Below, piece after piece: positions 14,253 through 22,615 of a stretch of DNA of 22,615 bases. The notes beneath the pieces are model-generated. The model had not been told where the DNA came from and did no database searches. It was given only the letters and a program-made list of their open reading frames with translations. The stretch comes from Clostridiales bacterium (lineage in GTDB: Bacteria > Bacillota > Clostridia > Lachnospirales > Lachnospiraceae): contig JAJQBV010000197.1 in NCBI GenBank assembly GCA_021203115.1, positions 1-22,615 on the forward strand. The letters run 5' to 3'. The position numbers were made by a program, and so were the translations under genes. The first letter of the stretch is position 1, and every line of letters begins with the position of its first letter.

Positions 14253-15193
14253 TGAACTTCTCACACACTTCAGTACTTTTACATGAGACCGTGGACATGC
14301 TGGTCACGGACCCGGAGGGAGTTTACGCGGACGGCACGCTGGGCGGCGGCGGACACAGCTTTGAGATTTGCCGGCGGCTTAACGGAGACGGGAGGCTGGT
14401 CGGGTTTGATCAGGACGCGGACGCGGTGTGCGCGGCGTCGGAGCGGCTTGCGCCCTTTGCGGACCGGGTGCGGATTGTCCATGGAAATTATAGTGAGATG
14501 ACAGCTTGTATGAAGGAAATGGGGGAACCGGCGGCAGACGGGATCCTCCTTGATCTGGGGGTTTCCTCCTATCAGCTGGACGAGCCTTCCCGCGGGTTTT
14601 CTTATCGGGAAGAGGATGCTCCTCTGGATATGCGCATGGATCAGCGCCAGAGCAGGACGGCGAGAGATATTCTGGCGGAGTACAGTGAGCCGGAGCTGTA
14701 CCGCATGATACGGGATTACGGGGAGGAACGCTACGCGAAAAACATTGCCCGGCAGATCGTCAGGGCGAGGGAGAAAAGCCCTGTCGAGACAACGGGGCAG
14801 TTAAACGAGATCATCCGGGCAGCAATTCCCGCGAAGGCGCGTGCCACCGGCGGGCACCCGTCGAAGCGGACCTACCAGGCGCTCCGCATCGAGCTGAATC
14901 GGGAGCTGGAGGTTCTGGATGACTCGCTGGACGGGATGATTGATCTCCTGAAACCGGGCGGACGGATCTGCGTGATCACGTTCCACTCGCTGGAGGACCG
15001 GATCGTGAAGGTGAATTTTAAGCGGAATGAAAACCCGTGCACCTGTCCGCCGGATTTTCCGGTCTGTGTCTGCGGGAAGGTGTCGAAGGGGCGGGTGCTC
15101 ACCCGGAAGCCGATTCTTCCCTCAGAGGAGGAGATGGCGGAAAACAGCAGGTCGAAGAGCGCGAAGCTCCGTGTTTTTGAAAAAGGAAAATAA
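14252..15193 (+). CDS. rsmH: 16S rRNA m4C1402 methyltransferase RsmH (MraW)
   Basis: A 313-residue SAM-dependent enzyme that N4-methylates C1402 in the decoding centre of 16S rRNA. The SAM-binding motif is D27-G-T-L-G-G-G-G-H35. Further family blocks are [29 protein letters not shown], the helical insert with [28 protein letters not shown], and [18 protein letters not shown]. The C-terminus has four cysteines in [12 protein letters not shown], seen in many Firmicutes members. The start overlaps the mraZ stop by one base. The ftsL gene follows after 24 bases. The N-terminal [17 protein letters not shown] is the standard start, so the gene is complete. Confidence 0.97.
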   Translation: MNFSHTSVLLHETVDMLVTDPEGVYADGTLGGGGHSFEICRRLNGDGRLVGFDQDADAVCAASERLAPFADRVRIVHGNYSEMTACMKEMGEPAADGILLDLGVSSYQLDEPSRGFSYREEDAPLDMRMDQRQSRTARDILAEYSEPELYRMIRDYGEERYAKNIARQIVRAREKSPVETTGQLNEIIRAAIPAKARATGGHPSKRTYQALRIELNRELEVLDDSLDGMIDLLKPGGRICVITFHSLEDRIVKVNFKRNENPCTCPPDFPVCVCGKVSKGRVLTRKPILPSEEEMAENSRSKSAKLRVFEKGK

Positions 15194-15217
15194 TAAAGAG
15201 AGAGAAGATATCGAACT

Positions 15218-15688
15218 ATGGCACGCAGAGAGTATGAACGGAATGTAACTTATATCGAGGGGAACGTCGTCCGCAAACCGCAGGCGGAGCCGAAGCGCAG
15301 GCCGGCTGTTCCGCAGAAGAGCCGGGAGGAGATCCGGCGGGAGCGGGAGCACCGTATGCACGCCAGACGGAATCTGGAGCGCGCGTCGGCGTTTAACCGC
15401 GGATATATGGCGTTTGTGACCGCGGCGCTTGCAGTTTGTGCGCTGGTATGCTGTGCCTTTATCTACCTTCAGTCGGATATCACCACCCGTATGGCTTCCA
15501 TCACCGCGCTGGAGACGGAGATCAGCGACCTGACGGCGGACAATGAGGCGGCGGAGAGCAGGCTGGAGACGACCATGACATTGTCTGAGATCAGCGAGCG
15601 CGCTGCCGAGCTTGGGCTGGTTTACCCGTCCGGCGACCAGATCCGTTATTATTCCGTGAAAAATGACGACTATATGAATACATATTAA
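15218..15688 (+). CDS. ftsL: FtsL-like cell division membrane protein
   Basis: A 156-residue bitopic protein. Residues 1-61 are a long, strongly basic cytoplasmic part (many RR/KR pairs, EEIRREREHRMHARR). Residues 62-84 form one membrane segment, and residues 86-120 a coiled coil with heptad pattern (SITALETEISDLTADNEAAESRLE) facing outward. A short conserved-looking end (SERAAELGLVYPSGDQIRYY) resembles the FtsL/DivIC tail. Sequence similarity within this family is low, so position decides: it lies between rsmH and the first class B PBP, exactly where ftsL belongs. FtsL with DivIC/FtsB activates the septal synthase. The purine-rich AGAGAGAGAAG at 15198-15208 is the only ribosome site visible and is weak. 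Confidence 0.82.
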   Translation: MARREYERNVTYIEGNVVRKPQAEPKRRPAVPQKSREEIRREREHRMHARRNLERASAFNRGYMAFVTAALAVCALVCCAFIYLQSDITTRMASITALETEISDLTADNEAAESRLETTMTLSEISERAAELGLVYPSGDQIRYYSVKNDDYMNTY

Positions 15689-15702
15689 TACAAGGGGACA
15701 AA

Positions 15703-17724
15703 ATGTCGAACAAGAGGAAAAAACAGCCGAGAAAGACCTTTCGGTTCCTTTTCCAGATGAAAAAGAAGCTGATGCTGCTGTTTGTGATCGTGATAGCCTG
15801 TCTGGCTGCCATGGTCGGGCGGCTTGCCTATATCGAAGTGGTGAGCGGGGAGAAGTATGAGAAGATCGTACTCAGCAATCAGGAGTATTCCAGCACCACC
15901 ATACCATATCGAAGAGGGGACATTGTAGATCGAAAGGGCACGGTTCTCGCGACCAGCACAGACGTGTACAATGTCATTTTAGATTGCAGCGTAATCACTG
16001 CAAAGGACGAGTATCTGGAGCCGACGATAGCGGCTCTTTCGGCATGTTTTGAGGAGGATGAGCTTCTCCTGACACTGGAGGAGATCCGGACCTATATCGC
16101 GGAGCATCCCGACAAGCAGTATTACAAGATCGCCAGCCAGCTTCCTTATTCGGAGATTGAGGCGTTTGAGGCGCTGCAGGAGGAGAACTCCTATATTAAA
16201 GGCATCTGGTTTGAGAAAGAATACATAAGGGAGTATCCGTACGGCTCCCTGGCCAGCGCCCTGATCGGTTACACAGCCTCCGGGAACCTCGGGCTGGGCG
16301 GGATCGAGGATTCCTACAACGATGTTCTGAACGGAACAGACGGCCGTCAGTACGGTTATCTGAACTCCGATTCGGACTATGAGGTCAGCATCCGGGAGGC
16401 CGTAAACGGCGAGACCGTGGTCTCAACGATTGACGCCAACCTCCAGTCCATTGTGGAGGACAAGCTGCAGGAATTTTACGATGCGCTGACGGATAACGCG
16501 GAGGCGGGCGGCGGCGCTTCCCATATCGCCGCGATCATGATGGATCCGGACACCGGGGAAGTGTTAGCCATGGCGAATTATCCGAACTATGATTACTCGC
16601 TCACATCGGAGGAGAACCTTGCCCTGTTTTACACGGAGGAGGAGATCAGCTCCATGGACGATGATGCCCAGACGGACGCGCTTGACGAGCTGAAGCAGAA
16701 TTACTGCATTACCTATACCTATGAGCCGGGCTCCACGGCGAAGCCGTTTACCATTGCCTGCGGGCTGGACACCGGGACATTGACGGAGGACATGACTTTC
16801 TACTGTGACGGCGCGGAGGAGATCTCCGGCTATACGATCCACTGCGTCAACCGCAACGGCCACGGGATGGAGACGATCTCGGAGGCATTGGAGAATTCCT
16901 GCAATGATGCGCTGATGCAGATGTCCTACAAAATCGGGGCGGCGAATTTTGCAAATTACCAGCAGCTGTTTAACTTCGGGCTGAAAACCAATATTGACCT
17001 GCCGGGCGAGACCCGTACCTCCAGCCTGATCTATACGGAGGATACGCTCACAACCATCAACCTGGCTACCAATTCCTTTGGCCAGAACTTCAATGTGACC
17101 ATGATCCAGCTCGCCGCGGCCTATTCGTCGCTTGTCAACGGCGGCAGTTACTACCTGCCGCATGTGGTGGCGGAGCTGACCGACGAGGACGGAAATACCG
17201 TGGAGAGTATTGAGCCGACCCTTCTGAAGAAGACGGTCTCGGAGGAGACGGCGGACACGCTGATCCGGTACCTCGCGGCGGTCGTGGAGGAGGGAACCGG
17301 TTCCACGGCAAAGGTGGACGGTTACTCGATGTGCGGCAAGACCGGTACGGCGCAGAAGTATGTGCTGGATGAGGACGGAAACGCCACATCCACCCGTGCC
17401 GACGGAAAATATCTGGTTTCTTTCATCGGTTCCGTTCCGGCGGAGGATCCGGAGGTTGTGATCTATGTTGTGGTGGATGAGCCCAACGTGACCGATCAGG
17501 CACACAGCTCGTATGCACAGAATGTCGCGCGGGAGATATTGGAAGAGGTACTCCCGTATCTGAATATATATCCGGATCAGGAGGAGACCGGCGTGAACGC
17601 CGATCTGGATATCCTCGGACAGTCTTCAGCGGAGACGGCCACCTCCGGGGATGCGGCAGAGGGGACAGAGGCAGCCGACGATGCGGCATCGGAGGCGGCC
17701 GCCCAGACGGAGTCGGGTGTCTGA
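15703..17724 (+). CDS. ftsI: Class B penicillin-binding protein, septal transpeptidase (FtsI/PBP2B-like)
   Basis: A 673-residue bitopic transpeptidase that crosslinks peptidoglycan at the septum. A basic N-terminus (KRKKQPRK) precedes a membrane anchor at about 23-42. The dimerisation domain includes PYRRGDIVDRKG, the usual RG-x-I-x-DR box. The catalytic triad of motifs is complete: S344-T-A-K347, S399-C-N401 and K546-T-G548 (in CGKTGTAQK). Unlike B. subtilis PBP2B there are no PASTA domains; the protein ends in about 50 residues of A/E/T/D-rich low-complexity sequence. It starts 14 bases after ftsL, with AAGGGG (15692-15697) five bases before the ATG. It is followed by a second class B PBP, the pbpB-spoVD order of B. 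subtilis, so I take this one as the vegetative enzyme; roles could be reversed. Confidence 0.93.
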   Translation: MSNKRKKQPRKTFRFLFQMKKKLMLLFVIVIACLAAMVGRLAYIEVVSGEKYEKIVLSNQEYSSTTIPYRRGDIVDRKGTVLATSTDVYNVILDCSVITAKDEYLEPTIAALSACFEEDELLLTLEEIRTYIAEHPDKQYYKIASQLPYSEIEAFEALQEENSYIKGIWFEKEYIREYPYGSLASALIGYTASGNLGLGGIEDSYNDVLNGTDGRQYGYLNSDSDYEVSIREAVNGETVVSTIDANLQSIVEDKLQEFYDALTDNAEAGGGASHIAAIMMDPDTGEVLAMANYPNYDYSLTSEENLALFYTEEEISSMDDDAQTDALDELKQNYCITYTYEPGSTAKPFTIACGLDTGTLTEDMTFYCDGAEEISGYTIHCVNRNGHGMETISEALENSCNDALMQMSYKIGAANFANYQQLFNFGLKTNIDLPGETRTSSLIYTEDTLTTINLATNSFGQNFNVTMIQLAAAYSSLVNGGSYYLPHVVAELTDEDGNTVESIEPTLLKKTVSEETADTLIRYLAAVVEEGTGSTAKVDGYSMCGKTGTAQKYVLDEDGNATSTRADGKYLVSFIGSVPAEDPEVVIYVVVDEPNVTDQAHSSYAQNVAREILEEVLPYLNIYPDQEETGVNADLDILGQSSAETATSGDAAEGTEAADDAASEAAAQTESGV

Positions 17725-17791
17725 GAAAGGCGGGAGTAATATCGAGGGATTTTGTGAATAGATTGTAATAAATGCACGCAGGAGCGGGTTT

Positions 17792-19546
17792 TTGAAGCAC
17801 TTAAAAACCTTCCAGAAGAAAAAGATGCTTGTGATGGTCCTGCTTATCGCAGGGATGCTGGTTTTTCTGGCCGGAAGGCTGGTCTGGATTATGATATTTC
17901 AGTCAGAGTTTTACGGGCAGAAGGCGGAGGATCTTCACGAGAGGGAGCGCAGCATCAAGGCGGCGCGGGATGAGATTCTGGATCGGAACGGCGTCGTTCT
18001 CGCGGCCAACCAGTCCGTGTGTACCGTTTCCGTGATTCACGCGCAGATTGAGGATGAGGAGGCCGTGATCCGGATGCTCTCAGAGGAGCTGGAGCTTCCG
18101 GAGGAGACGGTGCGCGAACGGGTGGAAAAGGTGAGCTCCATCGAGCGGATCCGGACGAATATTCCGGTGGAAACCGGCGATGCGATTCTGGCCTACAGAC
18201 TGGCCGGGGTCAAGGTGGATGTGGATTACCGGCGGTATTACCCGTATGACGAACTGGCATCGAAGGTGCTGGGCTTTGCGGGCAGTGACAATCAGGGAAT
18301 CCTGGGGCTGGAAGCCCGCTATGAGGAGTATCTGGCCGGTACGGACGGCAAGATCCTGACCCTGACCGACGCGTCGGGCATTGAGATCGCGGCGGCCGGT
18401 GAACGGCGGCAGGAGCCGGTCAACGGCAACAATCTGGTGCTCAGCCTGGATTACAATATACAGGCCTATGCACAGCAGGCGGCCGAGACGGTCATGGAGG
18501 AGAAAGAGGCGGAGGCGGTGAGCATCATCCTCATGAATCCGAAGGACGGAGAAATCCTTGCCATGGCCAATGTGCCGAAATATAATTTAAACGATCCGTA
18601 TACCCTGAATACAGAGACAGAAGAAGACCTGGGCGAAGAGGAGACGATGGAGCTGCTCAATCAGATGTGGCGGAATCCATCCATCAATGATACATACGAG
18701 CCGGGATCAATTTTCAAGATCATCACGACGGCGGCGGCGCTGGAGGAGGATCTGGTCTCGCTGGAGGAAAGCTTTTACTGTCCCGGATATAAAATGGTGG
18801 AGGACCGGAGGATCCGCTGCCACAAGACGGCGGGACACGGGGCCGAGACTTTTACCGAGGCCATCATGAATTCCTGCAATCCGGTGTTCATCGAGCTGGG
18901 GCTTCGCCTGGGAGCAGATACATTTTACCGCTATTTTGAGCAATTCGGGCTTCTGGAAAAGACCGGGGCGGACCTGCCGGGGGAGGCATCCACCATCATG
19001 CATGCGCAGGATGCCATCGGGCAGGTGGAGCTGGCGACGATCTCGTTCGGGCAGTCCTTTCAGATCACACCGCTGCAGCTGATTACGACGGTTTCCTCCC
19101 TGATCAACGGCGGGACGCGGGTTACCCCGCACCTCGGCGTCCGCGTGGAGAATGCGGACGGGGAAACGGTGGAGACCTTTTCCTATGAAGAGGGGGAACG
19201 GCTTGTCAGCGAGGAGACCTCAGAGACGCTTCAGTATCTTCTGGAAAAAGTAGTGTCCGAGGGAACCGGGAAAAACGGCGCTGTGGAGGGGTATGATGTG
19301 GGCGGCAAGACCGCGACCTCACAGACACTGCCCCGAAGTGAAAATAAATACATCTCGTCCTTTTTGGCGTTTGCACCGGCCGACGATCCGGAGGTGATCG
19401 GACTGGTCGTCATCTACGACCCGCAGGGCACATACTACGGAGGGACGATCGCCGCGCCGGTGATGCAGGATATTTTTGAGATGGTTCTTCCCTATCTCGG
19501 AATTCCGCAGGCGGACGAAAGTGCGGCAGAAGAACAGTTGCAATAG
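17792..19546 (+). CDS. Second class B penicillin-binding protein (SpoVD-like by position), with KTA instead of KTG
   Basis: A 584-residue transpeptidase with membrane anchor at about 12-34 and dimerisation box (AARDEILDRNGVVLA). Active-site motifs are S306-I-F-K309 (EPGSIFKI) and S361-C-N363. The third motif reads K506-T507-A508 (GGKTATSQT), where nearly all PBPs have KTG or KSG. The surrounding sequence is intact, so this looks like a lineage trait rather than decay. No PASTA domain is present. The start is TTG at 17792: CAGGAG at 17779-17784 is seven bases upstream and it includes the basic cytoplasmic residues before the anchor. The next in-frame ATG at 17825 would remove them. The position after pbpB/ftsI and before mraY matches spoVD with murE missing, suggesting a spore cortex or secondary septal role. 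Confidence 0.9.
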   Translation: MKHLKTFQKKKMLVMVLLIAGMLVFLAGRLVWIMIFQSEFYGQKAEDLHERERSIKAARDEILDRNGVVLAANQSVCTVSVIHAQIEDEEAVIRMLSEELELPEETVRERVEKVSSIERIRTNIPVETGDAILAYRLAGVKVDVDYRRYYPYDELASKVLGFAGSDNQGILGLEARYEEYLAGTDGKILTLTDASGIEIAAAGERRQEPVNGNNLVLSLDYNIQAYAQQAAETVMEEKEAEAVSIILMNPKDGEILAMANVPKYNLNDPYTLNTETEEDLGEEETMELLNQMWRNPSINDTYEPGSIFKIITTAAALEEDLVSLEESFYCPGYKMVEDRRIRCHKTAGHGAETFTEAIMNSCNPVFIELGLRLGADTFYRYFEQFGLLEKTGADLPGEASTIMHAQDAIGQVELATISFGQSFQITPLQLITTVSSLINGGTRVTPHLGVRVENADGETVETFSYEEGERLVSEETSETLQYLLEKVVSEGTGKNGAVEGYDVGGKTATSQTLPRSENKYISSFLAFAPADDPEVIGLVVIYDPQGTYYGGTIAAPVMQDIFEMVLPYLGIPQADESAAEEQLQ

Positions 19547-19566
19547 GACGAAAAAGAGGCTATACT
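19538..19566 (+). promoter_or_regulatory. Candidate internal promoter for mraY
   Basis: TTGCAA (19538-19543), a 17-base spacer, and TATACT (19561-19566). The -35 box overlaps the last codons and stop of the second PBP gene. The predicted start near 19573 lies 35 bases before mraY, allowing mraY-murD-ftsW to be expressed independently of the upstream PBPs. Confidence 0.55.
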
Positions 19567-19607
19567 ACTAAAGTTCAACGATACATACGGAAAGAAGAGG
19601 CTTAAAA

Positions 19608-20558
19608 ATGACATATCAGGTAATTCTTCCGGTGCTGATCGCCTTTGCGGTCACGGCCATTCTCGGACCCATCCTGATCCCGGTGCTGCGGAGACTGAAG
19701 GTGGGAAATACGGAGCGGGAGGAGCTTACATCCCATCAGAAAAAGACAGGTACGCCCACCATGGGCGGCATCATGATACTGGTCGCGGTTGTAGTGACAT
19801 CACTGATTTACGTCAGGGATTATCCGAAGATCATCCCGATCCTTTTTGTGACGGTGGGGTTCGGCATCATCCGGTTTCTGGACGATTACCTGAAGGTGGT
19901 GCTTCACCGGTCGGACGGTCTCCTCGCGCGGCAGAAAATGCTGCTGGAGATCGTGGTGACGGCGGTGTTTGCCGTCTACCTCGCCCGGTCGGATGTTCCG
20001 ATGACGATGCTGATTCCCTTTACCGGAGGAAAGTATCTCTCCCTGTCCTGGCTGGCGGTTCCGGTGATGTTCCTCGCCGTGATCGGTACGGTCAACGGGG
20101 TAAACTTTACGGACGGCCTGGACGGACTCGCCTCCAGCGTGACGGTTCTGGTCGCCACATTTTTCTCCGTGGTAGCCGTCGGCAGCTCCTGCGGGATCGA
20201 GCCGATCACCTGTGCGGTAGTCGGAGCGCTGCTGGGTTTCCTACTTTTTAACGTCTATCCCGCCAGTGTCTTTATGGGGGACACAGGCTCTCTGGCGCTG
20301 GGCGGTTTTGTGGCTGCCACGGCCTATATGATGCAGATGCCGATCTACATCCTGATCGTGGGACTGATCTACTGGGTGGAGATTGTTTCGGTTATGATAC
20401 AGGTCACGTATTTTAAACGGACCGGAGGAAAGCGTTTCTTTAAGATGGCGCCGATCCATCACCACTTTGAACTGTGCGGATGGTCGGAGACGAAGGTGGT
20501 GGCGGTGTTTTCCATTCTCACCGCACTTCTCTGCCTCGTGGCGTTTATAGGGATGTAG
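19608..20558 (+). CDS. mraY: Phospho-N-acetylmuramoyl-pentapeptide transferase MraY
   Basis: A 316-residue polytopic enzyme with about ten membrane segments. It joins UDP-MurNAc-pentapeptide to undecaprenyl phosphate, forming lipid I at the inner membrane face. Family motifs are SHQKKTGTPTMGG near 43-55, the catalytic FLDDYLKV (D92, D93), NFTDGLDGLA (D169, D172), FMGDTGSLALGG, and PIHHHFELCGW (H284-H286). All residues expected for Mg2+ and substrate binding are present. AAGAAGAGG ending at 19600 lies seven bases before the ATG. In B. subtilis murE stands between spoVD and mraY; here mraY follows the PBP after 61 bases with a candidate promoter and no murE. murD follows after 24 bases. Confidence 0.98.
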   Translation: MTYQVILPVLIAFAVTAILGPILIPVLRRLKVGNTEREELTSHQKKTGTPTMGGIMILVAVVVTSLIYVRDYPKIIPILFVTVGFGIIRFLDDYLKVVLHRSDGLLARQKMLLEIVVTAVFAVYLARSDVPMTMLIPFTGGKYLSLSWLAVPVMFLAVIGTVNGVNFTDGLDGLASSVTVLVATFFSVVAVGSSCGIEPITCAVVGALLGFLLFNVYPASVFMGDTGSLALGGFVAATAYMMQMPIYILIVGLIYWVEIVSVMIQVTYFKRTGGKRFFKMAPIHHHFELCGWSETKVVAVFSILTALLCLVAFIGM

Positions 20559-20582
20559 GAAGAGTACAGAGGGAGGATAATG

Positions 20583-21944
20583 ATGGACGTTTCAGGGAAA
20601 AAAATTCTGGTATTCGGAACAGGAATCAGCGGGATTTCTGCCGCGAAGCTTCTGCTGGGCAGACAGGCGCGGGTGATCCTTTTTGACGGGAATGATACAT
20701 TGGACTGCGCGCGTATTCTGGAGGAGTTTCCGGAGGATGCGGCGGTGGAGATTTATACGGGAGAGCTTCCGCAGGAAAAGCGGGAGGAGATCGGGCTGGT
20801 GGTTTTAAGCCCCGGCGTTCCCGCTGATCTGCCGATGGTCTGCGATTTCCGCGCGGCACAGATTCCGGTCTGGGGAGAGGTGGAGCTGGCCTATCGCTGC
20901 GCGAAGGGCGATCTGCTTGCAATTACCGGGACGAACGGAAAGACGACGACAACTTCCCTCGTAGGGGAGATTTTAAAGAGCCGGTTTGACAATGTGAAGG
21001 TGGTCGGCAACATCGGCATCCCGTACACCAGCATGGCGGATGAGATGACGGAGGAGACGGTGACCGTGGCGGAGATCAGCAGCTTCCAGTTGGAGACGAT
21101 CGATTCATTCTGCCCGCGCGTCAGCGCGATCTTAAACATCACGCCGGATCACTTAAACCGTCATCACACGATGGAAAATTATATCGCGGCGAAGCTGGCC
21201 ATCACGAAAAACCAGACGCCGGAGCAGATCTGCGTGTTAAATTACGAGGATGAGATTCTGCGGGAGAGAGCCGCTGACATTTCCGCCCGGATTGTCTGGT
21301 TCAGCAGCCTTCGGCCGCTGCGGGACGGCTATTATCTGGACGGCAGCCGGATCTGCCGTTCTGAGGACGGTGAGGTCACGGAGGTGATCTCCACGGATGA
21401 TCTGAAGATTCTCGGTCGTCACAACTATGAGAATGCGATGGCTGCCGTGGCGATGGCGTCCGCGGTCGGCGTGCCGATGGAGAATATCCGCAATACACTG
21501 CGGAATTTCCGTGCCGTGGAGCACCGGATCGAGTATGTGACGGAGAAGCGCGGCGTATATTTTTATAATGATTCCAAGGGAACCAACCCGGACGCGGCCA
21601 TCAAGGGCATTCAGGCGATGGATCGTCCGACCTGTCTGATCGGCGGCGGATATGACAAGAATTCCACTTATAAAGAGTGGATCGAGAGCTTTGACGGAAA
21701 GGTCAAGGCGCTGGTGCTGATCGGGCAGACCCGTGAAAAGATCGCGGCCGAGGCCGAAGCCTGCGGGTTTACGGATTACTTCTTTGCGGACAGTCTGCAG
21801 GAGGCGGTGGACCTGTGTTATGAGAAGGCGGAGCCCGGCGATGCGGTTCTCCTTTCACCGGCCTGCGCGAGCTGGGGAATGTTTCCGAATTACGAGGTGC
21901 GCGGAAAGATGTTTAAGGAAATGGTTCATGCCCTGAAGGAGTAG
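20583..21944 (+). CDS. murD: UDP-N-acetylmuramoyl-L-alanine:D-glutamate ligase MurD
   Basis: A 453-residue cytosolic Mur ligase that adds D-glutamate to UDP-MurNAc-L-Ala using ATP. Domain 1 is a Rossmann-like fold (KILVFGTGISGISAAKLLL). The central ATPase domain has the P-loop G116-T-N-G-K-T-T-T (in ITGTNGKTTTTS), SSFQLETI, and NITPDHLNRHHTMENY. The C-terminal domain carries the ligase signature FRAVEHRIEYV and NDSKGTNPDA. Two ATGs are adjacent (20580 and 20583). I chose the second because GGGAGG at 20571-20576 is then six bases away rather than three; the difference is one residue. It is followed after six bases by the SEDS gene, whose ribosome site lies inside the murD end, so translation is probably coupled. 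Confidence 0.96.
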   Translation: MDVSGKKILVFGTGISGISAAKLLLGRQARVILFDGNDTLDCARILEEFPEDAAVEIYTGELPQEKREEIGLVVLSPGVPADLPMVCDFRAAQIPVWGEVELAYRCAKGDLLAITGTNGKTTTTSLVGEILKSRFDNVKVVGNIGIPYTSMADEMTEETVTVAEISSFQLETIDSFCPRVSAILNITPDHLNRHHTMENYIAAKLAITKNQTPEQICVLNYEDEILRERAADISARIVWFSSLRPLRDGYYLDGSRICRSEDGEVTEVISTDDLKILGRHNYENAMAAVAMASAVGVPMENIRNTLRNFRAVEHRIEYVTEKRGVYFYNDSKGTNPDAAIKGIQAMDRPTCLIGGGYDKNSTYKEWIESFDGKVKALVLIGQTREKIAAEAEACGFTDYFFADSLQEAVDLCYEKAEPGDAVLLSPACASWGMFPNYEVRGKMFKEMVHALKE

Positions 21945-21950
21945 TTGCTC

Positions 21951-22615
21951 ATGAGCGGTCGCCGGAAGAAGGAGAAGACAAAAAAATATTTTGATTACAG
22001 TCTGTTATTTCTGATTGTTTTTCTTCTGGGCTTCGGACTGGTGATGCTTTACAGCGTCAGCGCTTACGAGGCGCAGAGCGAATTCGGTGACGCAACCTAT
22101 TACCTTCGTCATCAGGCGCGGAATATCCTGATCGGACTGGTCGGCATGATAATCGCCGCAAGAATTCCGTATCAGATATGGAGAAACCGGTGGGTCAGCG
22201 GTTTTGTGTACGGCATTGCATTTTTGCTCTGCGCGGCGGTGATCGCGGTGGGAAACGACGCCAACGGCTCCACGCGGTGGCTGCAGATCGGGCCGATCTC
22301 CTTTCAGCCCTCCGAGATCGCGAAGGTGGCGGTGATTATCTATCTGGCGGCGATTCTATCGAGAATGCCGAAGCAGATCCGGGATTTTAAGAGCATCTTA
22401 AAGATATTGGTCCGCGTTGCACCGCTTCTGGCGGTGATCGCGTACAGCAATCTGAGCACGGCCATCATTGTGGCCGGGATCTGTGTGCTGATGATGTTTG
22501 TGGCGAGTCCGAAGTATTCCCACTTTCTGGTGCTCGGCCTTTTGGTCGTGGGATTCGGCGCAATCTTTATTCTGACACAGTCTTACCGGAGCGACCGGAT
22601 CCTGGCGTGGCTGCA
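21951..22615 (+). CDS. FtsW/SpoVE-family SEDS protein (3' end outside window)
   Basis: The frame opens at ATG 21951 and runs through the window end; 221 residues are visible. A basic cytoplasmic start (MSGRRKKEKTKKYFDYS) is followed by several membrane segments. The SEDS signature GSTRWLQIGPISFQPSEIAK occupies residues 106-125, and NLSTAIIV follows near 170. SEDS proteins are peptidoglycan glycosyltransferases that work with a class B PBP, here plausibly one of the two upstream. Position after murD matches spoVE/ftsW in B. subtilis; the visible part cannot separate the vegetative FtsW role from the sporulation SpoVE role. AAGGAG at 21936-21941, within the murD coding end, is nine bases before the ATG. 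RodA is less likely given the cluster. Confidence 0.93.
   Translation, partial: MSGRRKKEKTKKYFDYSLLFLIVFLLGFGLVMLYSVSAYEAQSEFGDATYYLRHQARNILIGLVGMIIAARIPYQIWRNRWVSGFVYGIAFLLCAAVIAVGNDANGSTRWLQIGPISFQPSEIAKVAVIIYLAAILSRMPKQIRDFKSILKILVRVAPLLAVIAYSNLSTAIIVAGICVLMMFVASPKYSHFLVLGLLVVGFGAIFILTQSYRSDRILAWL

Noticed and set aside
16564..17505. A 313-codon minus-strand open frame inside the first PBP gene
   Set aside because: Same cause: antisense of a clear transpeptidase coding region, with no family resemblance and no ribosome site.
1..22615. CRISPR array, prophage, toxin-antitoxin or defence island
   Set aside because: No regularly spaced direct repeats, no integrase, transposase or phage genes, and all genes but the small DUF1540 and UPF0210/ACT ones have core functions.

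Overview
The window is about 22.6 kb of high-GC, densely coded Firmicutes chromosome. Every supported gene lies on the + strand. Gene order and protein types point to a spore-forming Clostridia, most likely Lachnospiraceae. The indicators are a B. subtilis-like division/wall cluster with two class B PBPs in tandem, a Spo0E-like phosphatase, a DUF1540 cysteine-rich protein, an ACT/UPF0210 pair, and purine synthesis in which a stand-alone AICAR transformylase is paired with a PurO-type IMP cyclohydrolase. I do not assign a genus.

Layout. (1) 1-6745: housekeeping run of the 3' end of rnr (RNase R), smpB, an M24B aminopeptidase P, polA, coaE and a WalJ/YycJ-type metallo-beta-lactamase-fold protein. 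The genes are close together with no obvious internal terminator. (2) 6746-8842: an ACT-domain protein and a UPF0210 (PFL family) protein. Normally such pairs sit side by side; here the ACT gene is bracketed by a 190-bp element with 30-bp inverted ends and by a 198-bp spacer holding three consecutive hairpins. (3) 8876-10876: the last two steps of IMP synthesis, split over two genes. (4) 10877-12926: a consensus sigma-A promoter, a structured leader with two terminator-like hairpins, and an Amt ammonium channel fused to a C-terminal P-II domain. (5) 13101-13660: the DUF1540 protein and the Spo0E-like protein; the latter ends inside a 25-bp terminator stem. (6) 13661-22615: the division/wall (dcw) cluster mraZ-rsmH-ftsL-PBP-PBP-mraY-murD-ftsW/spoVE, cut by the window end. 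It is preceded by GTGG repeats at about 10-bp spacing (a likely MraZ operator) and by three DnaA-box-like nonamers.

How the genes work together. RNase R and SmpB serve trans-translation and RNA quality control. PolA, CoaE and WalJ are DNA and cofactor maintenance functions. The purine pair should convert AICAR to FAICAR and then to IMP. The Amt-P-II fusion would import ammonium with its own nitrogen/energy sensor attached. The dcw genes make the lipid-linked wall precursor (MurD, MraY) and the septal or spore synthase (SEDS protein plus class B PBPs, with FtsL). murE is absent from its usual place.

I found no CRISPR array, prophage, rRNA, tRNA, defence system or transposase gene. The least explained items are the 190-bp inverted-repeat element, the three-hairpin spacer before the UPF0210 gene, and the layered leader of the ammonium channel gene. 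No gene-free stretch exceeds 300 bases; the longest, 10877-11168, is the amt leader region.
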